Assembly (NCBI RefSeq): GCF_027484205.1
Contig: NZ_JAIXUB010000015.1
Span: 62,001 to 126,000 of the forward strand
From: Flavobacterium sp.
GTDB taxonomy: Bacteria; Bacteroidota; Bacteroidia; Flavobacteriales; Flavobacteriaceae
Reading direction: 5' to 3'
Length of the DNA: 64,000 nt
The notes below the pieces were generated by a model that was not told the DNA's origin, made no database searches, and saw only the letters and a list, made by a program, of their open reading frames with translations. The translations under genes were made by a program, and so were the position numbers. This document shows, one piece after another, positions 56,521-64,000 of this stretch (position 1 is the stretch's first letter; each line of letters begins with the position of its first letter).

Positions 56521-57030
56521 TTATATGAATAATGCTTTTAATTCGGTTGCTTCATGCGGATTCATTTTCCCTGCTAAAACTAAACTAAGTTGTTTTCTTC
56601 GTAGAGCAGCATCAAATCTTGAAATTTCTTCCTCAGTTTGAGGAACTAATTGAGGAACTTCTACAGGATTTCCAGTTTCATTAACAGCAACAAAAGTATA
56701 AATAGCTTCATTAGCTTTAGTTCTTGTACCTGATTCTCTATCTTCAATCCATACATCAAGAAAAATTTCCATTGATGTTGAAAAAGCTCTTGAAACTTTA
56801 GCTTCGATTGTAACAACACTTCCAAGTGGTATAGAACGATTAAAAGCCACATGATTTACTGAAGCTGTAACTACAATTCTACGAGAATGTCTTCTAGCTG
56901 CTATACTTGCTGCTCTATCCATTCTAGCAAGCAATTCACCACCAAAAAGATTATTCAAAGGATTGGTTTCGCTTGGTAATACTAAATCGGTTAAAATTGT
57001 CAATGAATCTATTGGATGTTTTGGAGTCAT
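56521..57030 (-). CDS. Acyl-CoA thioesterase (hotdog fold, BACH/YciA-like)
   Basis: A 169-residue hotdog-fold enzyme cleaving acyl-CoA. NPLNNLFGGELLARMDRAASIAARRHS (about 23-49) holds the catalytic Asn/Asp region, VVTASVNHVAFNRSIPLGS and SRAFSTSMEI are typical of cytosolic acyl-CoA hydrolases. A C-terminal helix (about 135-165) follows. It is a single gene with a well-formed promoter. Confidence 0.93.
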   Translation of the reverse strand: MTPKHPIDSLTILTDLVLPSETNPLNNLFGGELLARMDRAASIAARRHSRRIVVTASVNHVAFNRSIPLGSVVTIEAKVSRAFSTSMEIFLDVWIEDRESGTRTKANEAIYTFVAVNETGNPVEVPQLVPQTEEEISRFDAALRRKQLSLVLAGKMNPHEATELKALFI

Positions 57031-57041
57031 AGTTTTTTTTG

Positions 57042-57049
57042 CAAAGGTA
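57042..57049 (-). promoter_or_regulatory. Bacteroidetes promoter for the thioesterase gene (-7 TACCTTTG, -33 TTG)
   Basis: The complement of CAAAGGTA fits TAnnTTTG, 11 bases before the ATG, with a TTG (complement of 57071-57073) 21 bases further upstream, a normal spacing. Confidence 0.7.
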
Positions 57050-57078
57050 GTATTTTCTTTAAAACGACTTCAATAAGA

Positions 57079-57101
57079 AAATCCCGAAAATTCCGGGATT
57101 T
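57079..57101 (-). terminator. Hairpin at the 3' end of the HU/SPOR gene
   Basis: AAATCCCG pairs with CGGGATTT; on the minus strand it overlaps the stop codon at 57100-57102 and is followed by a weakly T-rich stretch. It probably ends the HU/SPOR transcript just before the thioesterase promoter. Confidence 0.65.
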
Positions 57102-58056
57102 ATTTTATTTCTTTAATCATCATCCAAGCTTCTGGATTGTGTGATTTTTTAATTTCCATCATAGCGTTATAAGCATCAGTATAACTAGAGAAACTTCCAT
57201 ATAAAACAGGAAACATTCCATATTTATTAGGTTCTAAACGAATCGGTTTGTAACCTAAATTTTGAAGTTCAGCAAATAATTTATTCGCATAAAATTCTTT
57301 TTGATAAACTCCAGCAACAACATGGTATGCTTTGTTTTCTGTGGCATTTTCCCCTACTGAAAGTGTAACATTTGGAAGCGGAATATCGATTACAAAAGTA
57401 GCTTCTTGAATTTTTTGTTCTACTTGCTTTTGAACTTTAGTTTGAACGGCTAAAGTTTCTTGTTGAATTTTATTTTTATAATATTCATTTCCAAAAAAGC
57501 CTCCAGAGGTTAAAAGTCCTGCACCAAGAACAAAAAAGGCAGCATATTTCATGAAATTATTTGAACTTCTTTTTTCAGGAGTGAAAACAATAGGAGCTTT
57601 TTCTTCTAATGCTTCAACTTCTTGTTTATAAACTTCACGTTTAACAGCAGGTGAGTTATAGTTAGTTAATCCAAAAGAGGAAGTTAAATAATTAACTTGA
57701 TCATGAGGAGAAAAAACAAAATTTCTTTCATTATTTAATGAAATTTCACCAATATTTTTTATCGTAATCGCACCAAAATCATTCAATTTCGATTTCCATG
57801 TAGCCACTTGATTTTCAATAATAGAAACAGCAACTTCATAACTCATTTTCTCTGATTGAGCTATATGATTTGCTAACAATCCATCATTATTTTTTAAATA
57901 AGGATTGAATGAAACCAATTTCTTTGGTGGATAAAACGAATGAGAACTTTCATGCAATTGTGCCGATTGAATTTCGGTTAAAAAAGCACCAAATCCTGGA
58001 ACAGTTACACATTGGTAACGATATAATAATTGTGATATGTATTGATCCATCTTCAT
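57100..58056 (-). CDS. HU-CCDC81-like domain / membrane helix / SPOR domain protein
   Basis: A 318-residue three-part protein. Residues 1-130 match the HU-like (CCDC81) domain of Bacteroidetes: YISQLLYRYQCVTVPGFGAFL, LVSFNPYLKNNDGLLANHIA, FGAITIKNIGEISL. One helix lies at about 170-187 (AAFFVLGAGLLTSGGFFG). The C-terminal 80 residues form a SPOR domain (AYHVVAGVYQKEFYANKLFAELQNLGYKP) that binds denuded glycan at division sites. HU part inside, SPOR outside is the expected arrangement. What the HU part binds is unknown. Confidence 0.88.
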   Translation of the reverse strand: MKMDQYISQLLYRYQCVTVPGFGAFLTEIQSAQLHESSHSFYPPKKLVSFNPYLKNNDGLLANHIAQSEKMSYEVAVSIIENQVATWKSKLNDFGAITIKNIGEISLNNERNFVFSPHDQVNYLTSSFGLTNYNSPAVKREVYKQEVEALEEKAPIVFTPEKRSSNNFMKYAAFFVLGAGLLTSGGFFGNEYYKNKIQQETLAVQTKVQKQVEQKIQEATFVIDIPLPNVTLSVGENATENKAYHVVAGVYQKEFYANKLFAELQNLGYKPIRLEPNKYGMFPVLYGSFSSYTDAYNAMMEIKKSHNPEAWMMIKEIK

Positions 58057-58130
58057 AATGACAAATTTAATTATTTAATGTGGAATGCAAAATTTTATCA
58101 ACAAACTTTGTTAACAATTTTAATTGTTCT

Positions 58131-58138
58131 TACTTTTG
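58131..58138 (+). promoter_or_regulatory. Bacteroidetes promoter for dprA (-33 TTG, -7 TACTTTTG)
   Basis: TACTTTTG fits TAnnTTTG; a TTG at 58108-58110 lies 20 bases upstream. The dprA ATG at 58175 follows, which rules out the longer frame from a TTG at 58124. Confidence 0.7.
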
Positions 58139-58174
58139 GAATCTTATTTATATACACCATACAGATTTAATATA

Positions 58175-59278
58175 ATGAACGACACAGAATTACTACACTT
58201 ATTGGCATTACTAAAAGTAGAAGGAATAGGCGATGTTTTAGCAAAAAAACTTCTCAATCATTTTCCCACTGCCGAATCTATTTTCAAAGCAAAAGCTTCG
58301 CAACTGTCATCTATTGATGGAATTGGTCAGGTTGTAATCAAAAATCTAAAAAACAAATCGGTTTTTGAATTAGCAAAAGCAGAACTCAATTTTATAGAGG
58401 AAAATGATATAAAAGCTTTTTTTTATAAAGATGAAAATTATCCCAAACGATTAAAACATTGCATTGATGGACCAATTTTATTATTTGCATCGGGAAACAT
58501 CGATTTCAATAACAGAAAAATAATCAGTATTGTTGGAACTCGAGAAATTACAACTTATGGAACTGAATTTTGCAAGAAATTAATAGAAGATTTAGCACCA
58601 TTAAATCCAATCATTGTAAGCGGATTCGCTTATGGCGTTGACATCGTAGCTCATAAAGCTGCAATGGAAAATAATTTGCAAACCATTGGTGTAATTGCAC
58701 ATGGTTTGAATCAAGTATATCCAAAAGTGCACAAAAAATATGTTGGGAAAATGGAAGAAAAAGGTGGTTTCTTGACAGAGTTTTGGAGTACTTCAAATCC
58801 TGAAAAAGAAAATTTTGTAAAAAGAAATCGCATCGTTGCCGGAATGAGTGAGGCAACCATTGTGATAGAAAGTGCCGAAAAAGGCGGATCGCTAATTACA
58901 GCAAATTTAGCTAACGATTACAACAGAGATGTTTTTGCAGTTCCAGGAAGAACAACCGATAAATTTAGTCAAGGTTGCAATAATTTGATTAAAACCCAAC
59001 GCGCTCATTTGCTGACTTCTGCAGCTGATATTATGTATATTCTAAATTGGGAATTACAACCCAAAGAAGAAAAAGTTATTCAAAAACAACTATTCATTAC
59101 TTTAGAAAACGACGAACAAAAACTCTACGATTATCTTATAAAAAACGGAAAGCAACTACTTGATGTAATTGCTCTCGATTGTGATTTACCCGTTTTTAAA
59201 ACAGCTTCTATTTTATTGAATATGGAATTAAAAGGTGTTGCTAGACCTTTGCCAGGAAAGTTGTTTGAAGTTGTTTAA
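58175..59278 (+). CDS. dprA: DNA-processing protein DprA
   Basis: A 367-residue protein that binds incoming single-stranded DNA and loads RecA in transformation. The N-terminal helix-hairpin-helix part (VEGIGDVLAKKLLNHF, SIDGIGQVV) is followed by the Rossmann core: ISIVGTREITTYG, VSGFAYGVDIVAHKAAME, KRNRIVAGMSEATIVIESAEKGGSLITA and VPGRTTDKFSQGCNNLI. A short winged-helix C terminus (about 310-367) completes it. It converges with the Hsp70-like gene with a gap of 3 bases. Confidence 0.96.
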   Translation: MNDTELLHLLALLKVEGIGDVLAKKLLNHFPTAESIFKAKASQLSSIDGIGQVVIKNLKNKSVFELAKAELNFIEENDIKAFFYKDENYPKRLKHCIDGPILLFASGNIDFNNRKIISIVGTREITTYGTEFCKKLIEDLAPLNPIIVSGFAYGVDIVAHKAAMENNLQTIGVIAHGLNQVYPKVHKKYVGKMEEKGGFLTEFWSTSNPEKENFVKRNRIVAGMSEATIVIESAEKGGSLITANLANDYNRDVFAVPGRTTDKFSQGCNNLIKTQRAHLLTSAADIMYILNWELQPKEEKVIQKQLFITLENDEQKLYDYLIKNGKQLLDVIALDCDLPVFKTASILLNMELKGVARPLPGKLFEVV

Positions 59279-59281
59279 AAA

Positions 59282-61762
59282 TTACTTCAACCCTAAATTT
59301 CCATCAAAACTATTAAAATCGTCTTTTAGTTTTGGTTTTACTTTTAGCAATTCCCAAAATTGACTGCAAATAGATTTTAACTCGGCCATATTTTGGTTCT
59401 CTAATGCTTTTTCACCTAATTCTACTAATTTTAAAAATTTGTCTCTGTTAGTAAATTCGTCTTCTTCTTTAAATCTAAAATGATAAAAATAATCAATAAA
59501 ACGCGATTCTTGTTTGTAATAAATGGCATCAATTAAATTATCTAATTCTTTAGTTTTTTTACGAATTATATATTTATTATTCGATTGTAAAAACTCCGCT
59601 TCATTTTTAATGATTTTTTCATATTCTTCCATTTGACGTGGATTGGCACGATCAGCATAACCATCAAAAATTTCTTTAGAATAATGATATTCGCTCAATT
59701 CATTCAAAACATGTTTGTGGCGCACCAAATCGTCATATTCTTGAATCGTTAAACGTTTCATTTCATCAATTTGATACTTTTTATCGGTCGATTTATCATT
59801 AACAATTTCTAAAGATTCATTGTATAAAACCGCTAAATGATCTTTTATTCGTTTTAATTTGGCAAGATATTCATAGTTTTCATCTTCCTCATTAAGGTAA
59901 ATTTCTTCTGAAACTTCATCGATAACTACTTTAATTTCTTCGGTTAATTTAGATAATGAAATTGTTCGCTCGTGCGGATTGAATACTTCTTTTATTTCTA
60001 AATCTAACGAACTAATGTAAACTGTAATACTCAAATCGCGCGATTCAGAAATTTTAAAATTCAATTCAACGTCCATTCCTTTCAATAAATCTTGATGAAA
60101 ATCTTTTCCACAAATTTCTATATAACCAATGGTTAAGTTGCTACCAACCATGCTTCCGGCATTACCTTCTACAATATTGATGATTAATTTATCGTCAGAA
60201 TTTTTCAGGATATTTTTAGAACACGTTTTGTAAATAGTCTTCTTTAAAGGCAGAATATCGTTTTTCTTAAAAATGCGTTCCATAAAGGTTTTACCACTTT
60301 CTTCATCAACTTCTAAACAAATATCATTAGGCAAAGGTTGTCCAGAGATGTTGTAAAGTCCATTAGTGATTTGAATAGATGTATGCTGATAAACCTGATT
60401 TTGTTGTTGGTCAAATAAAAATAACGAAAAGATATTGGTCGCTTTTTCCAAAAGAGGTACAAATTCTGCTATTTTTTTATTTGCAGCAAGCAAACCTGTA
60501 TCAAAACCACCATCGCTACGAGTAATTCTGTAAAAACCATTAAAATCAGTTGGCAACAGCGCAACAATCAATTCTTCTTTATCTTTAGAATGAGGTTCAA
60601 AAATAAGTTCAACCGATAAAGATTCTTGTTCAACAACCACTTCTTTTTCAGATGCAACATATTCAGATGGTTTAGAACCGGCATAAAAACTGGCACCTAA
60701 AACTACTGCGGTTGTTGGATCAATACTAGAATCCACAAGCGTTTGGCTTCTTTTTTCTAATTCTTGTCGGATGAAAGGAATGTATGTCGTTCCGCCAACA
60801 AGTATGATGCGTTCAATATCAGAAAATTTCAGGTTATTCTCTAAAATTAACTTGTGCGTAAGTTGAAAAGATTCCTCAAATTTTGGAGCAACAATAGCCT
60901 CAAATTCTGCTTTACTCAATTCTAAATCTATGGATAAATCCAATTCGTCAAATTCAATTTCTATGTTGGTTCTTTCTTTTAATGATAGTTCTTTTTTAGC
61001 TTCTTCAGCTTTAAAAAGTAATTCGAAATACAGTTTTTTATAAACGGCATCATCGCCAGAAATCATGTTATTCCAAAGGTTATTTTCTGAAGATTGTGCC
61101 TCAATTTTTGGACAAATAATTTTTTCAACAAATAAAGTATCAAGATCAACACCACCAAGAAAATTATTTCCTTTATGATCAATAACTTTCAATTCGCGTT
61201 CGTCAATTTTTACTAAAGCCACGTCAAAAGTTCCACCACCAAAATCATAAACCAACCATTTTTTTTCGGATGAAATATCTAAATTTTGAAAATTGGAATA
61301 AGCCAAACAAGCCGCAATTGGTTCTTGAAGCAAAACGACTTCTGCAAATCCTGCTTCATATCCTGCTTTCTTAGTGGCATTGGTTTGAATAGTGTCAAAT
61401 GATGCAGGAATAGTAATTACCGCTGATTTTGGATTTTCATTTTGAGTAAAATTAATCAACTCTTTCAAAACCATTGATGAAAGTTCAATGGGTGCAATTT
61501 GTTTGTCTAAATCTTTAACAAAATAGGTTTCATCAGAACCCATTTTTCTTTTGAAAGAGGCAAAAACATTTTCAGAATTAGACAAAAAATGTTCACGAGC
61601 TTTATCGCCTATTTGAATACGCCCTTTTCTAAAAGAAACCACAGACGGAATAGTATCTTTAAATCCAACAGGATTTTTATAAATGGTTACTTTACCATTT
61701 TCATATTTAGCAATGGCAGAATTGGTTGTACCCAAGTCAATTCCGATATTAATGTTTTTCAT
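59282..61762 (-). CDS. Non-canonical Hsp70 family protein with inserted domain
   Basis: An 826-residue Hsp70, about 190 longer than DnaK. The nucleotide-binding domain is intact: GIDLGTTNSA (7-16), EPIAACLAY (147-155), VYDFGGGTFDVALV (171-184), LGGVDLD (202-208), ILVGGTTYIPFI (320-331). N200 stands where DnaK has Thr199. About 100 extra residues (380-478) replace the usual linker before the substrate-binding beta domain (about 480-595). A long helical C-terminal part (600-826) follows with no EEVD-like tail. It is clearly not the housekeeping DnaK. The GrpE-like gene lies 14 bases upstream. Confidence 0.9.
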   Translation of the reverse strand: MKNINIGIDLGTTNSAIAKYENGKVTIYKNPVGFKDTIPSVVSFRKGRIQIGDKAREHFLSNSENVFASFKRKMGSDETYFVKDLDKQIAPIELSSMVLKELINFTQNENPKSAVITIPASFDTIQTNATKKAGYEAGFAEVVLLQEPIAACLAYSNFQNLDISSEKKWLVYDFGGGTFDVALVKIDERELKVIDHKGNNFLGGVDLDTLFVEKIICPKIEAQSSENNLWNNMISGDDAVYKKLYFELLFKAEEAKKELSLKERTNIEIEFDELDLSIDLELSKAEFEAIVAPKFEESFQLTHKLILENNLKFSDIERIILVGGTTYIPFIRQELEKRSQTLVDSSIDPTTAVVLGASFYAGSKPSEYVASEKEVVVEQESLSVELIFEPHSKDKEELIVALLPTDFNGFYRITRSDGGFDTGLLAANKKIAEFVPLLEKATNIFSLFLFDQQQNQVYQHTSIQITNGLYNISGQPLPNDICLEVDEESGKTFMERIFKKNDILPLKKTIYKTCSKNILKNSDDKLIINIVEGNAGSMVGSNLTIGYIEICGKDFHQDLLKGMDVELNFKISESRDLSITVYISSLDLEIKEVFNPHERTISLSKLTEEIKVVIDEVSEEIYLNEEDENYEYLAKLKRIKDHLAVLYNESLEIVNDKSTDKKYQIDEMKRLTIQEYDDLVRHKHVLNELSEYHYSKEIFDGYADRANPRQMEEYEKIIKNEAEFLQSNNKYIIRKKTKELDNLIDAIYYKQESRFIDYFYHFRFKEEDEFTNRDKFLKLVELGEKALENQNMAELKSICSQFWELLKVKPKLKDDFNSFDGNLGLK

Positions 61763-61776
61763 AGCATTTTAAATAG

Positions 61777-62064
61777 TTATTCTACAATTACGATACCTTT
61801 TTGTAATAGAATGTAATTGTCATTTTGCATTTTATAAATTACAGGCTTTAAAACTTTAGTGATTTTTTTTGCACTTGGATTTAGAATATTTGCTTCAATC
61901 GAAGCGTCTCTTTCATCATATTGGTTTCCTATTGGATTAATAATTTTATAACCCAACTCTTCAAGTTCGTGCTGAATCCTGTTTAAATTGCGTTCAAAAA
62001 TATCCAGATTTTGTTCTGTAGCTTTCTTTTCTATTTCAAATAATTGGTTGATGATGGCTTCCAT
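61777..62064 (-). CDS. Mini GrpE-like nucleotide exchange factor
   Basis: A 95-residue protein: a charged helix (about 1-42, ending RIQHELEELGYKII) then NPIGNQYDERDASIEAN and KVLKPVIYKMQNDNYILLQKGIVIVE. The second half resembles the beta-wing end of GrpE (P-x-G-x-x-(F/Y)D, and GY.....VLRPA.V.V). The long N-terminal coiled coil of true GrpE (about 180-200 residues) is missing. It is the first gene of a two-gene unit with the Hsp70 and is probably its dedicated exchange factor. The assignment rests on motif similarity by eye. Confidence 0.65.
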   Translation of the reverse strand: MEAIINQLFEIEKKATEQNLDIFERNLNRIQHELEELGYKIINPIGNQYDERDASIEANILNPSAKKITKVLKPVIYKMQNDNYILLQKGIVIVE

Positions 62065-62151
62065 GGATTTATCACATAATTTAATAAGTAGGCAATTTAC
62101 AATTATTTTATTTTTTTCAATAAAATCAAGTAAAATAAAGCGTTAAAATTT

Positions 62152-62159
62152 TACTTTTG
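62152..62159 (+). promoter_or_regulatory. Bacteroidetes -7 element (TACTTTTG)
   Basis: TACTTTTG fits TAnnTTTG, 22 bases before the ATG at 62182. The region upstream of the second paralog has only TACATTCT at the same place, so that copy may depend on read-through or another promoter. Confidence 0.6.
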
Positions 62160-62162
62160 CTT

Positions 62163-62486
62163 TTCTTCAATTTACAAGCGCATGAATATCATAGAATTAT
62201 TTGAAAATCTAAATATTGATAAATCCTCACTTCTTCAAATTACTTCTGAAGAAATTATCAAAATCGAAAAACAGGTCAACGTAGAGAAGAAAATAAATCC
62301 TGATATTGATGTTAATGTTGCTAATAATTTAATTGAAGCTTTAAAAAAATATCCATCAGAATTTCAATTTATTGTAAACAATAGAGTTTTGTATAATTTA
62401 TTCAGTAAGAAAAATTATTACAGAGATTACTTTCCTTTACAAAATATTGTAGTTGATAATGAAAGAGTAAAAATGTTCATTGAAAA
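62163..62486 (+). repeat. Tandem gene duplication, copy 1 (part with a visible match)
   Basis: From 19 bases before the ATG this stretch is about 95% identical to 63677-64000 (offset 1514 bases). Identity begins at TTCTTCAATTTACAAGCGC. The match continues to the window end, so the full duplicated length cannot be seen. Confidence 0.95.
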
Positions 62487-63624
62487 CTATTTGTTAGATG
62501 ATTTGATTATTTTTTTTGATAAAAAGAGCATCGAAAATAAGTTTGAAGAAATGAATGATCTTCTTGTTTACAAAGAATATTTCCCAGAAGAATTGTTGTA
62601 CAAGGCTTCAAAAAGAGCAGAAGGTAAATTAGATTTTGTTTTAACAACTTTAAACTCAAATAACTCGAATTATTTCCCAATTTTACATGTACAAGAACCA
62701 CTTTTCTTTAAGTTTTTATCTCATTTTGATACAAAAGAAATTAATGAAAAAGTTTATTTGTTGTTAAATAAAGTTGTAAGTATTTACAATGCAAACAAGA
62801 ATTCAGAGTTTAGTGAATCTATAATGATTGCTATGGAAAGTTTTACAACTTTTGATGAAGAGCTTTACAAAACTATTCAATCTAATAAAGAAATAATTAT
62901 CAATTATCGTTTAAGGAAAAAGAAAAGAATCGAAAGAAACAAAATTGTTACATTACCTTTTAAAATTATTGGTATCACGATTTTTTTTGTCATGCAATTT
63001 TTTATAGTTAGAAATTATGTTTCATCCATCAGTAATTCTATTAGTAAAACAAATGATTATTATGAAGATGAACCAATAGAAAGCGAAAACTATAAACCCG
63101 TTTTAGATCGCTACTACCTTGAATCACAATCAAAAATTGATGCTTTTAAAGTATTTTTGGTTGACTATAATTCGGATGTTAAAAACAATTTGACCTATGA
63201 TAATTCTATAAAGACAGGTCAGAATCCGTTTAACAATGTTTATAAAAACAAAAATTTATCTTCTTCTAACAATAATATAAAATTTAAGAACACAACTAAG
63301 TATGATGTTATTTTACTTGAAAATTCAGTTGCTTTTGATACCATAAACATTCCTAATCAAGCCTATTTTATTAAATCAAATCAAACTTTTGAATTAGATA
63401 AATCATCAGATTTTAAAAGAACTTTTAATTTTTATATAGGAAAAAAATTAGCTACGTTTCACAACAGTAAGGAAAAACTATACATTCATAGAAATTCGAT
63501 AGTTGAACCTAGATTTACGGAATTTCCAAAAAATTATAAATTTTTGATAAAAAATGACTATCAATTTGATAATCTCTGTGTCATTAAAGAAAATAATGGA
63601 ATTATTGAAATTCATCAAGAATAA
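62182..63624 (+). CDS. Single-pass membrane protein of unknown family, first tandem copy
   Basis: A 480-residue protein I do not recognise. Residues 1-240 are soluble and helical (EEIIKIEKQVNVEKKI, NNLIEALKKYPSEFQFI, YFPEELLYKASKRAEG). A basic patch KKKRIERNK (247-254) precedes one membrane helix (about 258-279), suggesting N-terminus inside. Residues 285-480 are Asn/Tyr/Ser-rich and end in a beta-rich part outside the membrane or, if the helix is peripheral, inside. It is transcribed away from the GrpE-like/Hsp70 pair across 117 bases. A near-identical copy starts 71 bases downstream. Confidence 0.8.
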   Translation: MNIIELFENLNIDKSSLLQITSEEIIKIEKQVNVEKKINPDIDVNVANNLIEALKKYPSEFQFIVNNRVLYNLFSKKNYYRDYFPLQNIVVDNERVKMFIENYLLDDLIIFFDKKSIENKFEEMNDLLVYKEYFPEELLYKASKRAEGKLDFVLTTLNSNNSNYFPILHVQEPLFFKFLSHFDTKEINEKVYLLLNKVVSIYNANKNSEFSESIMIAMESFTTFDEELYKTIQSNKEIIINYRLRKKKRIERNKIVTLPFKIIGITIFFVMQFFIVRNYVSSISNSISKTNDYYEDEPIESENYKPVLDRYYLESQSKIDAFKVFLVDYNSDVKNNLTYDNSIKTGQNPFNNVYKNKNLSSSNNNIKFKNTTKYDVILLENSVAFDTINIPNQAYFIKSNQTFELDKSSDFKRTFNFYIGKKLATFHNSKEKLYIHRNSIVEPRFTEFPKNYKFLIKNDYQFDNLCVIKENNGIIEIHQE

Positions 63625-63676
63625 AATATACATTTAAAAAAACAGATTGTTTTTATTGCATTTTACAAATTTTACA

Positions 63677-64000
63677 TTCTTCAATTTACAAGCGCATGAA
63701 TATCATAGAATTATTTGAAAATCTAAATATTGATAAATCCAAACTTCTTCAAATTACTTCTGAAGAAATTATCAAAATCGAAAAACATGTCAATGTAGAG
63801 AAGAAAATAAATCCTGATATTGATGTTAATGTTGCCAATAATTTAATTGAAGCTTTAAAAAAGTATCCTTCAGAATTTCAATTTATTGCAAATAATAGAG
63901 TTTTATATAATTTCTTCAGTAAGAAAAATTATTATAGAGATTCCTTTCCTTCACAAAATATTGTAGTTGATAATGAAAGAGTAAAAATGTTCATTGAAAA
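63677..64000 (+). repeat. Tandem gene duplication, copy 2 (cut by window end)
   Basis: The same as 62163-62486, with 14 base differences over the 305 coding bases seen (hand count). The upstream 50 bases differ from those of copy 1, marking the duplication border. Confidence 0.95.
63696..64000 (+). CDS. Second tandem paralog of the unknown membrane protein, 3' partial
   Basis: The first 101 codons of a gene nearly identical to its upstream neighbour. Differences in protein are S16K, Q31H, V65A, L73F, Y83S and L86S; the other changes are silent. The near-equal number of replacement and silent changes suggests loose or diversifying selection after duplication, but the sample is small. The rest lies beyond the window, and further copies may follow. 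Confidence 0.85.
   Translation, partial: MNIIELFENLNIDKSKLLQITSEEIIKIEKHVNVEKKINPDIDVNVANNLIEALKKYPSEFQFIANNRVLYNFFSKKNYYRDSFPSQNIVVDNERVKMFIE

Noticed and set aside
58062..58069. -7 box for the HU/SPOR gene (complement of CAAATTTA)
   Set aside because: It matches the consensus but lies only 5 bases from the ATG, leaving almost no leader; probably a chance match.

Overview
The window is about 64 kb of AT-rich chromosome from a member of the Bacteroidetes, most likely a Flavobacterium or close relative. Five things point there: the gene-start signal TAnnTTTG instead of sigma70 boxes; few Shine-Dalgarno sequences and several TTG starts; a SprE-type gliding/type IX secretion lipoprotein; many families I know mainly from Flavobacteriia (DUF6909, DUF6341, DUF6427, DUF5687, DUF4254, DUF6168, DUF4292, HU-CCDC81/SPOR); and an ATP synthase operon without the beta and epsilon genes. 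No rRNA, tRNA, CRISPR array or transposase gene was seen, and no gene-free stretch reaches 300 bases.

Region 1 (1-28.7 kb) is a large surface-polysaccharide locus. It opens with a 5'-cut carboxypeptidase-regulatory-like protein, a nucleosidase-like DUF6909 protein and a Wzz-like chain-length protein. Next come dTDP-rhamnose genes (rfbA, rfbC, rfbD; no rfbB here), an OstA/LptA-like protein, a polyprenyl-phosphate sugar synthase plus GT39 transferase pair, a flippase, FkbM methyltransferase, glycosyltransferases, a Wzy-like polymerase and a hexapeptide acyltransferase. GDP-fucose genes (gmd, fcl) run on the minus strand. A second plus-strand run carries a DUF1972 glycosyltransferase, a RfaL-like ligase, a UDP-xylose synthase-like SDR and the priming polyprenyl glycosylphosphotransferase. 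The block closes on the minus strand with a GT4, wecB, an ORF6N protein and a CapK/PaaK-like adenylate-forming enzyme. Together these cover nucleotide-sugar supply, priming, assembly, flipping, polymerisation and length control.

Region 2 (28.8-37.8 kb) is mostly housekeeping: purD, DUF6341, DUF6427, upp, DUF4254, a GT9 heptosyltransferase-like enzyme, a PaaE-like 2Fe-2S reductase and a DUF5687/ABC transporter pair. Region 3 (37.9-46.9 kb) holds sprE, a bactofilin, atpZ, an AtpI-like protein and atpB-E-F-H-A-G, ending at a strong terminator. Region 4 (47-59.3 kb) has a lipoprotein, a prolyl oligopeptidase, a flippase-dut-nucleotidyltransferase-TPR-DUF4292-EnvC operon with two tiny unknown genes inside it, a thioesterase, an HU/SPOR membrane protein and dprA.

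Region 5 (59.3-64 kb) is the best candidate for an undescribed system. It has a divergent Hsp70 with an extra domain between its nucleotide- and substrate-binding parts, a 95-residue GrpE-like partner, and, divergently, a single-pass membrane protein of unknown family that is tandemly duplicated and runs off the window end. Other notable features are a 123-residue C-terminal domain shared by two unrelated neighbours (OstA-like and GT39), an in-frame repeat insertion in rfbD, a 31-bp palindrome inside the ORF6N gene, and several families of dispersed intergenic inverted repeats.
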